Shown: positions 25,430 through 35,446 of the stretch, piece by piece | Numbering within the stretch: position 1 is the stretch's first letter | Layout: the number at the start of each line of letters is the position of its first letter | Assembly (NCBI GenBank): GCA_965263045.1 | Contig: CBDHGK010000031.1 | Coordinates: 27,687 to 91,686, forward strand | DNA length: 64,000 nucleotides | Source: G963664115 sp965263045 | GTDB taxonomy: Bacteria; Acidobacteriota; Terriglobia; 20CM-2-55-15 | Direction of reading: 5' to 3' | Position numbers and translations under genes: made by a program | Notes under the pieces: generated by a model | Database searches by the model: none | What the model was told of the DNA's origin: nothing | The model's input: the letters and a program-made list of their open reading frames with translations, nothing else

Positions 25430-27085
25430 ATGACCGTGTTTGAACGCAACGACCGGTTGGTGTGCGACGCGTTCCGGGACGGGGAGTTTGACTCGATCGA
25501 GGCGGCCGGAGAGGTCTCCGAGACGGACTTCTTTCGAGCCATCGCGGGCAAGAAGATTCTCGAGAAGTTGGCGGGGAGCTACCCGACCCCATTGAAGAAG
25601 CACGACGTACCGGTGTGGGTCTATATCGCCAGCAATGTGGCGATGCGCTTCCACGGGGTGCATCAGTTTCATGCCTATCCCTATGTCGTGCGCAGCGGGG
25701 GGATGGTCCAGGCCTTCGGCCCCCAGATGGGGCATCGGGCCATCCACCCGGAGACCGGCGATGTGACCTTGGAGTGTGGGGGGGTCAACGACAAGAACAG
25801 CTACGACCGGCAGACCCCCTGTGATCAGGACTATCTGCGGAAGATGGCGCGCAAGACCGACGCGGATCGCCTCCAGGATTGGTTCAACCGCGACGTGGTG
25901 GGCATCTTCCGACAGCATCGGGCCTTTGATCGGGAAGGGCTGTTCATCGGGGATGCGACCTATCTGTTCCTACCTGACAACCCGGCCTATGAACACGCCT
26001 CCTTGATGCTATTCAACGAGCACAACAAGCCGGTCGACGGTCTAAAACTGACCTCCAAACAGAAACTCCGGTGTCAGTGGCGCCGGTGCTACAAACTGGT
26101 GACCCTGATCCACACCAATCGCGCCGGGGACTTCTTCCTATGGGCCGGACTGCGAGTCAGTCAGGGTAAAGATAACGACTTGCCGATACTGTACCGCATG
26201 GTCGACGAGTTTGTGGCCTATCATGGCACGGGAATCATCAAGCGGTTGATCCTGGACCGGGGGTTTCTCGATGGCCCCTCCATTGGTCGTTGCAAACAGG
26301 ATTATGGGATCGACATCCTGATTCCGGCCCGTCGCAACATGGAGATCACCCGCGACGCGATCGATCTGGCTGACGCCCAACCCGGGACGTTCCAATCTTG
26401 GACGCCTCCTGCACCGCCGGAGAAACCGGCTCCCCTTCATCGGCCCGCCGCGATTCGCAAACGTGAGCAGGCCCGGCAACGCACCTTAGAGAAACGCCCC
26501 GTCGAAAATCCGCCCGATCCGGCCACCACGCGCGTGGGTTCGGAACTGGCCGTGGTCCGGGACCTGGAGTCCTATTCCAACTGTCCGGTCCCGCTCCATG
26601 CGGTGATCAACCGTGAACGCTATGCCGATGGGCACACCGATCAGTGGGTGCTCTTGGATACCAAACGCATTGCGGATCCCGCCCAAACCCGCACCGAGTA
26701 TGCGCGGCGCACCGTGGTTGAAGAGCGCTACCGGCAAACCAAGTGTTTCTCCGGCCTCGCCGAGTTCTCTTCCCGCGCATTCAGTCTCGTGGTCAACCAG
26801 GTCGTCTTTGTCCTGCTCACCTACAGCCTGCTGCAGTGGTATCTGCGGCGCATCGAACGCCGGAACATGAATCGGAAGACTCGCCCCCGCATCCTCGATG
26901 TGCTCCAGCCGACCTTTACCGTCATTCTGATTTACTACCAAAACTACGTCGCCTTCCTCTCTCCGCTCGAGCATCAGGAAATGGTGCTCACACTCAGCGA
27001 AACGGCTCGCAAGAAGATTCTTGCCAAGACCCGCCGGCTCCGTCGCGCCCTGGCAAATCAACTGCAGAATCCTCGGCCTCCATAG
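25430..27085 (+). CDS. DDE transposase, IS4-like
   Basis: 551 aa with a GGGGAG ribosome site 8 bases upstream. DDE-like residues sit in FIGDATYLF (about 174), LILDRGFLDG (about 275) and VEERYRQTKCF (about 430), the spacing and YREK-like context seen in the IS4 superfamily. The N-terminal 120 residues include a transposase-typical AMRFHGVHQFHAYPYVV segment. Exact IS family and ends were not determined; inverted repeats were not found by eye. It appears full length. Confidence 0.85.
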   Translation: MTVFERNDRLVCDAFRDGEFDSIEAAGEVSETDFFRAIAGKKILEKLAGSYPTPLKKHDVPVWVYIASNVAMRFHGVHQFHAYPYVVRSGGMVQAFGPQMGHRAIHPETGDVTLECGGVNDKNSYDRQTPCDQDYLRKMARKTDADRLQDWFNRDVVGIFRQHRAFDREGLFIGDATYLFLPDNPAYEHASLMLFNEHNKPVDGLKLTSKQKLRCQWRRCYKLVTLIHTNRAGDFFLWAGLRVSQGKDNDLPILYRMVDEFVAYHGTGIIKRLILDRGFLDGPSIGRCKQDYGIDILIPARRNMEITRDAIDLADAQPGTFQSWTPPAPPEKPAPLHRPAAIRKREQARQRTLEKRPVENPPDPATTRVGSELAVVRDLESYSNCPVPLHAVINRERYADGHTDQWVLLDTKRIADPAQTRTEYARRTVVEERYRQTKCFSGLAEFSSRAFSLVVNQVVFVLLTYSLLQWYLRRIERRNMNRKTRPRILDVLQPTFTVILIYYQNYVAFLSPLEHQEMVLTLSETARKKILAKTRRLRRALANQLQNPRPP

Positions 27086-27403
27086 CGCACCGGGCCCTCG
27101 TCATGGATTTCTATCGACCCTGTTTGCCGCATCATCCGGCGGTCGTCGCACTCGTGTCGCTTCTCGAGCCACACCCATCCCTTTCACCATCCTGCAACTC
27201 CCTGTTTCCCACGCAAAACTCCTATCGCCCGAAAAACCACACGATATCGATCGGATAGCCTCAAGGAAATCGCCGCAGTGTCTGAATCGCAGACTATTCG
27301 AAAGTAGCGTTGCGACGACACTTTGACCGTGGTATCCTATTTCCCTTTTCCCAATTGTTTGAATGAAGCCGAAAGCCCTCACACCATAAAAAGAGAGTGC
27401 GGC
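27086..27403. other. Non-coding stretch after IS4-like transposase
   Basis: Probably the right end of the transposable element plus flank. No gene, hairpin or clear repeat was recognised. Confidence 0.4.
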
Positions 27404-27604
27404 ATGAGCATTATTGTTGACCTGTACGAAATATTTGTTGAGCGTGGAACAGCGAAAAAGAAGGCGCGGGGTGCCGCGGGCGCCGGTGACATGGATCAAT
27501 ACTTCGCAACCAAAGAAGACCTTCTCGCGAAGCGCCTTATCGAACAGCAGCAGCGCTTGACAGCTCCCCACGCCGCGAAGAATCCCCGCAGCGCACAGCA
27601 ATAG
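27404..27604 (+). CDS. Small hypothetical protein
   Basis: 66 codons from ATG 27404 with GAGAG about 9 bases upstream. It starts MSIIVDLYEIFVERGTAKKK and ends in a basic Gln-rich tail. It reads like a real small soluble protein but no family was recognised. A second plus frame at 27607-27909 overlaps the end of the 1524-aa gene and is less convincing. Confidence 0.35.
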   Translation: MSIIVDLYEIFVERGTAKKKARGAAGAGDMDQYFATKEDLLAKRLIEQQQRLTAPHAAKNPRSAQQ

Positions 27605-27806
27605 CGTTGGAACAATATGGAAGCGCATGGGACTTTTCCGATCTTCTGAGCGGGATCGTTACCACCACAACTCCGGATCGTTCCACCTTTCCGGATCCCC
27701 TGCAGCGGCGGTTCCTTGAGGCGCACCGACAGGCGTCGCGTGCAGCCCGTGAAGTTATTCACGTCAGCTGCTATTTGCACCAGAACCCCACCGCCGCGTT
27801 AGCCTA

Positions 27807-30800
27807 TCAATTTCCTCCCGCATTCGCTTCACAACTCCACACACACCCCTGGATGTTGTCCAGTCCATCCAATACACACTTTTGCTGGCACAATTGGACC
27901 GCATCTTGAGCGGTCTTCGGCTGTGAAAAGTATCTAGCCCCTCGTGTCGGTATGTCCCGATCTATCTGCTGCATACAGACGACAGACAGTTGGGTGATTG
28001 TGGAACTGGAGGTCAAGGCGGCTGCAGGGCTCGCTTTCACACCAAAAGGCGCCATGGCCGTCGCGAACTGGGGTGAACCGGGTGACGAGACAGGGGTTTG
28101 CGTCTTCAGGATTTGTGGGTCGAATTGGGGTGAAGCATCCGGTGAGAGGGCAGCGGATGCGACTGCCGAAACCTGGCTTGCTCCAACGATCATCATCCTC
28201 TGATTGCTCCCGTCTTTCGGCTCCAGCCAATCTCCCGGGCGGTACGTGGCACCCGAGTCGCTCACAAGTAACGTCTGCACATCATCGCCATCGATGCGGG
28301 TGACGGTGAGGGCGGCAGCCACTTCGACGCCCGACACATCCTCGCCGGATGCCTGCGGCGGGTCATCCGGAGGCAGCAGTTCGTCTGGAAATTCGTCGAG
28401 ATTGATGCCGTCGCCGTGGAAGTCGACCACCGTTTTGAGGACAGTCGGAAGATGACCATCTTTTGTAATGGTAAGAGTGTATTTGGCCGCCCCGTCGGAC
28501 GTGAACGTCAAATCAAAAACCCATATGCTTCCGATCAGTGTTTGCTGGAGTTGATCGAATCTGTCGTAGTCGTCTGTGTACTGTTCACGGAAGTCGAAGG
28601 AAATTGTTGCGCGGTTGCGTCCCAGTTTCTCGTAACCGAATGTGTAGCTAAGCCCGTTGTTTTCGTAGGCTCCCCCGCCGGCGACTGCGTTCGCCAATCC
28701 CGCAAACAGAGTGCGCACTAGTAGATTGTCGCGGGGACTGGTGAGATGAACCGGACTACGGGGTGTGGGAATACGGTCTTCCAAGCCATCCCAATCATCA
28801 GGCGCAACATCAGTTTCGATCGCAATGGCCGCCGACCATGACGGGGGGATGGGCAACAACACTGGTTGCGCGCCGAGCGTCAGGTTCAGATGTGGCATGC
28901 CGGGCCAAATCGACGCGCCTCCGCTGGGAGCTTCGATCGTGGCGCGCACGCTGTCCGATCGGCCGAAGTCGAGCGTGAAAGTGTAGCGGCCGCCCACGTC
29001 GTTCCGGAAGGTGAGCACCCCTGTCGAAGGTCCGGTGTTCATGTAGGTATAGTCACCCAAGGTCCAAAGTGGAAGCCCAGTCGCCGAGTCACGGCCAACC
29101 GTGTAGCCGTTGCCCGGCGAGAACTCGCACTCCTCGAACCCGGGTGGGCAACCGAACCCGAGTCCCGGAATGAAATCGTCCCGGCCCCACGCCAGCACGT
29201 CGAACTCCTCCTGGCTTCGCGGGGCCCTCGGTACTTCGACCTCGCCGTCTTGCTCGGACAGCGGCGGCATTCTGAAGCTTCTGTCGAACGGCACGTTCGT
29301 ATTGACGCCCGCGTCAAAGCACTCGTCAATGAACGATCCCGCCGTTAGTGACGAATAGGCCAGCGTGATCTCACAAGAGCCCTGGGACGGATCGTCAAAC
29401 TCAAGGAAAATCCTGCCGCTGTCCGGTCCGGTGTTTTCATAATCGCAGTCGGCGTCCAGGGTCTGGCCGTTGCTAGTGTGCCGGCAACGCCCCGGCGTCA
29501 AGAGCCGAAGGTTCCGCTCCGGCGTTCCCACCGGATGGGGTCCGAATCGGTCGTGGTAATCGTCATCGTCCTCGGGAGCGTGGTCAGCCGTTGGAATCCC
29601 CGATACCGGCGTCGACCATTGGCAATCTCCTTCTGCATTGATTGGGCGGACACGGACTTGGTATCCAATCTCGTTGTCCAGGCCCACGTATATCATCGCG
29701 TCGATGTTCCGGCCAAGGAAGGTGCGGCGATCGCTCCATGCTCCGTTGGTTCCATGGCGTATCTCCGTCTCGTAGCCCAGCACTCGTGCGGACCCGCTCG
29801 TGTCGGACAGCGGGCTCCATCTGAGGGTCAAGCGCTCGTCGCTGTAATTCACCCGAAAATTCGCTGGCGGCTCACAAGACGAGACCAGATTCTCAATTCG
29901 AATGGTAACGTCGATTGTGTCTCTGTTGCCGCCGCCGTCCTCCACACCGACGGTGACGGAGTAGCGGTTCTTGGTTTCATAGTCGTAGGCAACGCCTTCC
30001 CTGGTGCGGATCTGTCCCGTGTCGGGAACAATAACGAAACTCCGCGCATCGGTTCCGCTGATGGCGTACTTGAGAGCATCGCCGCCCACCGCAGAGACGG
30101 GTTCGCCAACGTTGATGCCGGGAGGAATGTTTTCCGGGATTGCGCGAGTGGCGGACGTACCATCGGAGAACGCCAGTTGCGTATCGGCCCCTCCACCGCT
30201 GGTCGCGCCCTCCCCTACCTCGGACCATTGACCCGGGGATCCGCTGTCGCAGGCCGACGCGTTCCTGTAGCGGTATCGCACCTCATATACCGTTCCCGGC
30301 TGGAGACCGGTGATCCCCTGCGTGAGGGACACTGTTCCTGCGTTGGAGGCAGTGTTTGTGAAAACGTTGCACCCTCCGCTCCACGATCCTGCAGGCGTCT
30401 TGGTCCGTGCTTCAAAATCGTAAGCCCTGGCTTCTCCCGCTTCAAAGGAGTCGGTGAAAGTAACCTCGAGTTCTGTGTCGGTGCCGCTCCGGGCCGCAAC
30501 TTGCGGGGCGGGGGGCGTGCCAATCGCACTCACGCTCCAGTTTTCTCGACCCTCAATCCCCGATCGACACGTGAAGTGCAAGCTGCCTGTCGTCGCCGAA
30601 GCGAAGGTGAGCAGAACCGTGCATGCGCCGCCATAATCCGCACGATCATAGGCCAGTGTTAACGTGCCCGTATCCGGGCCGGTGTTGGCATAGCTGTAAC
30701 TCCCCGGGCGACCACCCGATTCGATGAAGCGGCCGCTGGACACGAAGTCTGTGAAAAAGGTCTCGGCGTTCAAGCGATTGCCGACCATGCGGCTGTTGAA

Positions 30801-32381
30801 TGCGCGCTCATCCGGGGGGGCCAAGCCCTCTGACACACGGCTGTCGGTGGGCAGATCCAGGGGCTGTCCGGACGCATCGATAAAACTCAGTGTTCCAGAC
30901 GCGGCCTGGCCTGCCGCCCCGCTGAACAGTATGAACTGTGTGGACCAACCCTCTGAGTCCGCCAGATGCGCGAAGAATCTGTCCTCCGAGATCGAAGGAT
31001 CCATCTCATTCGACGGAGAGGTTGTCGTCATCTTCAACTCCCCGTTCTCGTTGATTCGCAGTCGGAGCCCAACCACGGCCACATCGCCCGTGGAGGTGAC
31101 CCGGAGAACTCCGGCAAAGTTGCCCGGCAGTGTGAATATGTCGTCGATAAAACGGGCAATCTGACCCGAGGGTGGAAGCGATAGCGTTTCTGGAGCGACC
31201 GCCAGCGATCCATCGAGTCGCGTCACCTCCAGAGTCACAGTGTTGGATGTGTACGCCGTGTTGGTAATGGCCAGCCCGCTTCGGATCGAACCCGCCTGTC
31301 CGGGCGTTCCAGACGCTTCAACATAGGTCCGGAATGCCGTGCCTTTTGGCAACGCGGGCACCCCGGCTTCCGAAACGGTCTTTCCATCTGGTGCATAAGA
31401 AAAAACGACGAGCCCGGAGGGGGCGGCGTTTCCGCTGCTGGGAGTCGCTCGCACAGAGCCAACCGCCAGCCTGCCAGTGGGATTCGATGTTGTGAACTTC
31501 TGAACGCTACGAGGAGGAATCGAATAATCGAAGTCCGACCCTGTCGAACCATCATCCAGCGTCAAGACCACAGGAGAGGCCGCAACCGCGCCGCTGCCCG
31601 GTTCAAGGAACCCGACCATTCCCGTGATCGCCCGATCCGTTGGGTTCACAAGAATGACCTGGGTCTCCCATCCGTTACCATCGGCAAAATGTGGAAAATA
31701 AACCGTATCCGTGGGGGTCCTAGAGAACGGCGACGGTGGGCCTACCAGGGGCGCGACCGGGAGCGTCGTCATCAGGAACTCGCCAGCTTCGTTGGTGAAT
31801 CCACGGAGGGCGACGACAGCAACCGGCACCGATGAGGTAAACGTGAAGGTTCCCAAGACGGAGGAGCCACTGTTGAATGGTGCTTGATCCAGAAATTTCG
31901 CAGTCTGCTGGTGCGCTCCGAGTGCGAAGCTGCCGTCCGCGAAACGGGTGCCGCTGGTGTCGGTGAAATAGAAGCGGATGGTTGCCGGCATGTCATTCGG
32001 ATTGGCGATCGCCAGTCCGGTATTGACCGGCCCGTCCACTTCGGAAAATACCCGCCCCTCCTGGACCGGTTCGGTTGCCGGGACGCCCGCTTCGGCAATG
32101 AGCACGCCGTCCTGTCTGAGCCCGAAAATGGCGATCCCGGAAGGCGTGCTCGAACCCGCGTCCGCGCGGATGCGCCCATAGCCCTGTCTCAGGGACTCGG
32201 CCGTCCCACTACTCGTGGTGGATCTGCCTCCACGATCTGGAATTGAGAACGATTCGGTCCCGACGGGAGCCGTATCGTTCTGGGACTGCAGAAGCGGACT
32301 GCCAGCGGCCAGCAGAAGGAGTGCGGCGAGGCTCCAAACCGCCACGGCGGGGGAGAGAAGGTGGCTATCTTTTAAGGACAT
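27807..32381 (-). CDS. Large secreted protein with HFADG, NTGP-type, FN3-like and cadherin-like modules
   Basis: 1524 aa with a signal peptide (VAVWSLAALLLLAAGSPLLQS). Residues ~40-525 hold three HFADG-type units (first lacking its opening, second with VYFPHFADGNGWETQVILVN, third truncated after FFAHLADSEGWSTQFILFSG). At least three 'NTGP' beta modules follow (SYANTGPDTGTLTLAYDRAD; DYENTGPDSGRIFLEFDDPS; TYMNTGPSTGVLTF), interspersed with two FN3-like domains and a cadherin-like repeat (YETKNRYSVTVGVEDGGG). The C-terminal ~120 residues are different and Cys-rich (QKCVLDGLDNIQGCVWSC). It is probably a surface or secreted structural protein; no catalytic motif was found. Confidence 0.82.
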   Translation of the reverse strand: MSLKDSHLLSPAVAVWSLAALLLLAAGSPLLQSQNDTAPVGTESFSIPDRGGRSTTSSGTAESLRQGYGRIRADAGSSTPSGIAIFGLRQDGVLIAEAGVPATEPVQEGRVFSEVDGPVNTGLAIANPNDMPATIRFYFTDTSGTRFADGSFALGAHQQTAKFLDQAPFNSGSSVLGTFTFTSSVPVAVVALRGFTNEAGEFLMTTLPVAPLVGPPSPFSRTPTDTVYFPHFADGNGWETQVILVNPTDRAITGMVGFLEPGSGAVAASPVVLTLDDGSTGSDFDYSIPPRSVQKFTTSNPTGRLAVGSVRATPSSGNAAPSGLVVFSYAPDGKTVSEAGVPALPKGTAFRTYVEASGTPGQAGSIRSGLAITNTAYTSNTVTLEVTRLDGSLAVAPETLSLPPSGQIARFIDDIFTLPGNFAGVLRVTSTGDVAVVGLRLRINENGELKMTTTSPSNEMDPSISEDRFFAHLADSEGWSTQFILFSGAAGQAASGTLSFIDASGQPLDLPTDSRVSEGLAPPDERAFNSRMVGNRLNAETFFTDFVSSGRFIESGGRPGSYSYANTGPDTGTLTLAYDRADYGGACTVLLTFASATTGSLHFTCRSGIEGRENWSVSAIGTPPAPQVAARSGTDTELEVTFTDSFEAGEARAYDFEARTKTPAGSWSGGCNVFTNTASNAGTVSLTQGITGLQPGTVYEVRYRYRNASACDSGSPGQWSEVGEGATSGGGADTQLAFSDGTSATRAIPENIPPGINVGEPVSAVGGDALKYAISGTDARSFVIVPDTGQIRTREGVAYDYETKNRYSVTVGVEDGGGNRDTIDVTIRIENLVSSCEPPANFRVNYSDERLTLRWSPLSDTSGSARVLGYETEIRHGTNGAWSDRRTFLGRNIDAMIYVGLDNEIGYQVRVRPINAEGDCQWSTPVSGIPTADHAPEDDDDYHDRFGPHPVGTPERNLRLLTPGRCRHTSNGQTLDADCDYENTGPDSGRIFLEFDDPSQGSCEITLAYSSLTAGSFIDECFDAGVNTNVPFDRSFRMPPLSEQDGEVEVPRAPRSQEEFDVLAWGRDDFIPGLGFGCPPGFEECEFSPGNGYTVGRDSATGLPLWTLGDYTYMNTGPSTGVLTFRNDVGGRYTFTLDFGRSDSVRATIEAPSGGASIWPGMPHLNLTLGAQPVLLPIPPSWSAAIAIETDVAPDDWDGLEDRIPTPRSPVHLTSPRDNLLVRTLFAGLANAVAGGGAYENNGLSYTFGYEKLGRNRATISFDFREQYTDDYDRFDQLQQTLIGSIWVFDLTFTSDGAAKYTLTITKDGHLPTVLKTVVDFHGDGINLDEFPDELLPPDDPPQASGEDVSGVEVAAALTVTRIDGDDVQTLLVSDSGATYRPGDWLEPKDGSNQRMMIVGASQVSAVASAALSPDASPQFDPQILKTQTPVSSPGSPQFATAMAPFGVKASPAAALTSSSTITQLSVVCMQQIDRDIPTRGARYFSQPKTAQDAVQLCQQKCVLDGLDNIQGCVWSCEANAGGN

Positions 32382-32463
32382 TTCGGGCTCTCCTGTGGAA
32401 CACGCTCACTGCTCGACGGGGGTAAACCTCAACGTCATCAGGGTCCTGTCATCCTTAATCTTA

Positions 32464-32769
32464 TTATCTTATTTCTAGAAATTGCTTCTCCAGGACCGAG
32501 CGTTCGAGCACGACTGTCGAACCCAGACACGTATCGTCGACAAGAAGATCCGACTCCCGAAGAACGATCTGGAGTTCATCATTCGGGTATGCGCGCAAAG
32601 ATGTAGGACTTTGCGGACTGGTCCGCATTTCAACTTGGCGACACAGGTCGCGGATCTGCTGCAGCAAGTCCGTTAGCCGGACTAACTCCCACGATTCAGA
32701 CGAAGAAAGAGGTTCCCTGGATTCGAGCGCCGACAATACTCGCCGTTCTTCAGCCGTCCGAGTTGACAC
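32464..32769 (-). CDS. Hypothetical 101-aa protein
   Basis: Starts MSTRTAEERRVLSALESREP, with a Leu-rich helix LVRLTDLLQQIRDLCRQVEM. Composition and codon use look coding and it lies alone upstream of the 1524-aa gene on the same strand, with about 80 bp between. No family recognised. It could act as a small regulator or be spurious. Confidence 0.45.
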   Translation of the reverse strand: MSTRTAEERRVLSALESREPLSSSESWELVRLTDLLQQIRDLCRQVEMRTSPQSPTSLRAYPNDELQIVLRESDLLVDDTCLGSTVVLERSVLEKQFLEIR

Positions 32770-32984
32770 CGTGCCGTCCAGTTGTCCATTTGTGTGAAGT
32801 CCGCGACTAGAAGGCGAGATCTCTGAATTTCGGCAAGGATCTCATCATCAAATCTTGTTTAGGTACTCTTTCCGATCGATCCGAAATGCTTCGTAGCCTG
32901 CGTCTCCGATCTCTGGCCGGAACCCCTTTTAGAGGCCCCGTGACAGACGCTGCGTTCCAACAGGGTTTTATGGAATCCACTCCC

Positions 32985-34412
32985 TTACGATGATATGGAG
33001 TAGCTAGTAATTTCCCAACTTCCGTCTTGTCTTCGGTTGGTTACAAAGGTGATCAGGTACTGATTGAACCGCGCTCCTTGGATATTGTGGTCCTCACCGC
33101 TACATAGATTGATGCCTCCTATCCGGAGACATCCGCTTGTGCTGGAAACACTGAAAGTGCCTACAGTGCTACCTCCGACGACTACATCGCATGATCCACC
33201 GATCTGAACCACAAGCCCAGCAGCGCAAGTAGACGAAATTGGCGGAGGCGGTGGAATCGCTCCGGCGAGTTCCACTGTCGCCATGAGCGTGCCCTCGGCC
33301 TCGACACCCGTATCGAAGAGGACTACTGAAATGAAGTAGGTCCCGGCGCGAAGCGGCGGGTCGGACCCTCCGGTGATGATGATCTCCTCGGTGCCCGCAA
33401 AGACCTTGTCGGAACTGTAGTCCGAGACGACGCTCCCACTCTGCACGCGGTTGTCTTCTCCATAGCGGACATACAGGCCCATGTCATCAGAGGATTCCAG
33501 CGTGACGGTGACGCGGGCGGCGCCATCGGGAACCTCCAGTTGAAAGGAGTTATCCCCATTGAATAGCGTCGAACTGTCAACGGGTCCCAGACTGAAGGCG
33601 ACGGCACTCCCGGGCGTGAGCAGGTTGTCGATACCTGGCGGATCTGGAGGAAAGGTCCCGGCATCTACCGGGGTCGTGGAGAGAACGGCCGGCGGCAGAG
33701 TCGTAAAGATGGCCCCAGCAAATTGCAGTCCGATAACAGCAACTTGCTGATCGCAAGACACTGTCGCGGATCCTTCGGTGAACCCGTCCGGCACTGGGAT
33801 GACTTCGAAAAGAAATTTCGCGACGTTGGACTTCGAAGCGACCGGAAGCGTCGCTTGGCCGAGATTCTGGCGTTCGGGACTTTCCAACACAAAACGACAG
33901 GAGGCCTCCGTGTTCGTATCGTTCGCGATCGCGATTCCGAGTGAGGCTTCCGGTGTCAGAACCGGAAACTGGAAGACCCCTCCAGCCTGTGAGCTGAAGA
34001 CCGTGGCCATTCCCGTCACACCCGATCCGTCTCTCGACGCATACAGCACTTGAGCCACGACCGGGGCCGTGCAATCAAGAGTTGCGTATCCAGACGCCAA
34101 TGCCGATTCGTTCTTGGTGCGCCATACCCGATAACCGCTGGGTCCCGGTATCTCGAATGTTGCCGTTGAACCGGACACCGTGATGCCGCTGACCTCAGAG
34201 AACCTGTCCAAACTCAGGCCGTGCAATGCGAACGTGCAGAAGCTCGATGACTGTGCAGCGTTCGTGACGAGGAGGACAGATTGCCACCCACCCCCATCGG
34301 CGAGCTGCGGGAAGACATGGAAGCGTTTCGCGGTTTCGTCGGACTGAGCGATAGCGGGCAGTGCGCACGCCATTGTCACCAGGAGCGTGGCGAGTCTCCC
34401 TAATGGTTTCAT
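32985..34412 (-). CDS. Secreted HFADG-module protein with pre-peptidase-like domain
   Basis: 475 aa from ATG 34412, chosen because GAGGAG precedes it and a signal peptide follows (MKPLGRLATLLVTMACALPA); the frame stays open upstream only because it runs through a recombinase remnant. Residues ~22-245 form one HFADG-type module (FHVFPQLADGGGWQSVLLVT ... GAIFTTLPPAVL). A pre-peptidase-C-terminal-like beta domain follows (about 270-385). The last ~80 residues contain four cysteines (CAAGLVVQIGGSCDVVVGG; CLRIGGINLC) and may form a small disulfide-bonded domain. Secreted; function unknown. Confidence 0.8.
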   Translation of the reverse strand: MKPLGRLATLLVTMACALPAIAQSDETAKRFHVFPQLADGGGWQSVLLVTNAAQSSSFCTFALHGLSLDRFSEVSGITVSGSTATFEIPGPSGYRVWRTKNESALASGYATLDCTAPVVAQVLYASRDGSGVTGMATVFSSQAGGVFQFPVLTPEASLGIAIANDTNTEASCRFVLESPERQNLGQATLPVASKSNVAKFLFEVIPVPDGFTEGSATVSCDQQVAVIGLQFAGAIFTTLPPAVLSTTPVDAGTFPPDPPGIDNLLTPGSAVAFSLGPVDSSTLFNGDNSFQLEVPDGAARVTVTLESSDDMGLYVRYGEDNRVQSGSVVSDYSSDKVFAGTEEIIITGGSDPPLRAGTYFISVVLFDTGVEAEGTLMATVELAGAIPPPPPISSTCAAGLVVQIGGSCDVVVGGSTVGTFSVSSTSGCLRIGGINLCSGEDHNIQGARFNQYLITFVTNRRQDGSWEITSYSISS

Positions 34413-34504
34413 TGCAACTCCTCGTGTGTTGGTCGTCTTCCCAGAGGCTCGGATGGATCCCAGCGCCAAAGCGCAGAAATAGGAACAGTATTTTAGACAG
34501 GACA

Positions 34505-34751
34505 CTACGTAGCCTGCACCAGCGACCGGCCGAGCCGGGAGAGTTCGCTGACGACCCAACGGTCGCCGCGCTGGAGGACGTGCATCAAGTCGTCGAGTCG
34601 GTAGCGCTTTTCTGAAGCCTGTCCATAGGCGGTCGCCTCGATGAAATCGTCGATGCGGAGCCGTGTTTGCGTGCGTACTTGAGGATGGCCAGCCGCTGGC
34701 TGCGCACGTCCTGCTGCCGGTCGAGACCCTCAAATAGACAACTGTTTTCAC
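34505..34751 (-). pseudogene. Serine recombinase (resolvase/invertase) N-terminal remnant
   Basis: Starts VKTVVYLRVST, the catalytic-serine start of resolvases, then shifts frame. The next frame reads QQDVRSQRLAILKYARKH, and further on RIDDFIEATAYGQASEKRYR and VSELSRLGRSLVQAT, then a stop. So it is most of the catalytic domain with at least one frameshift and no DNA-binding domain. Related fragments are at 42422-42478 and 42705-42815. Confidence 0.75.
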
Positions 34752-34930
34752 GGCCTGACCATGGAATGCGTCACAGTCCATGCCACTGAACTGTTATGCC
34801 ATAACGTCCGTTTGTTCCTGACAGCACCCTACCGGTCTCCGACCCCGATCTCTCGCCCCCGTCTGATTCGCGATGCCAGATTTCTCGAAGCAGATCGACG
34901 CGAGATCGTCCTGCGGCGGAACCGTCACAA
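34740..34930 (-). repeat. Recombinase-associated repeat, copy 1
   Basis: About 130 bp upstream of the recombinase start, similar to 42560-42660 in the opposite orientation: both contain GGTCGGAGACC, CTGTCAGGAACAAACG and GACGCATTCCATGG. It is probably the 5' flank of one parent element. Confidence 0.6.
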
Positions 34931-35043
34931 TCGATTAGGTTGCGCCTACTAGGTCGCCTTCGTGCGTGGGCTCGGCAGATGGAGGAATGCACCCGACCCT
35001 TCCCCGCTCTATGCGCCCAGCATAGGCCATTCAAAACGGGCTG

Positions 35044-35446
35044 GAATCCTTCTAAACCGCAGCGGGAACGGCTAGATAGGGGGCATTCAAGGAATGGGAC
35101 CTGTGAAATTTGGACGCCGGAAATTGTGAAATATGGGGTTGGTTTCGTGATTTCACGTTTCTACGCGCCCAGCCTATGAAATATGGCCTCCAAAAACCAG
35201 CCAATTTTTGCGTGAGTAAAACGCCCCGAATCCGGCTCTACCCCGAGTTGAAAATCCGGCAATTTCCAAATCTCAGAAGGGTTGATCCGGGGGCAATCCT
35301 CGACCGTAAAAGTGCCCCAATTTCCGAATCGTCGTGCGGAGCTGCTAGAAGTTATCTCGTTTAACTTCCACTTCGCGGTTCTCGTCTCTCCCCCTGTGGT
35401 GTTCGGACCTGATAGGGGCTTGAGCCCCACCGGCGTGGAGAATTAC
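35044..35446. other. Gene-less stretch
   Basis: About 400 bp, AT-richer than its neighbours, with the short direct repeat TGAAATATGG (about 35128 and 35175). Only short overlapping frames on both strands with no recognisable similarity. No gene called. Confidence 0.5.

Noticed and set aside
27607..27909. Plus-strand 100-codon frame
   Set aside because: Overlaps the 3' end of the 1524-aa gene, with no ribosome site or similarity. Not called.
32985..34781. 598-codon version of the secreted HFADG protein
   Set aside because: The first 123 codons are a frameshifted recombinase remnant. Signal peptide and ribosome site put the start at 34412.
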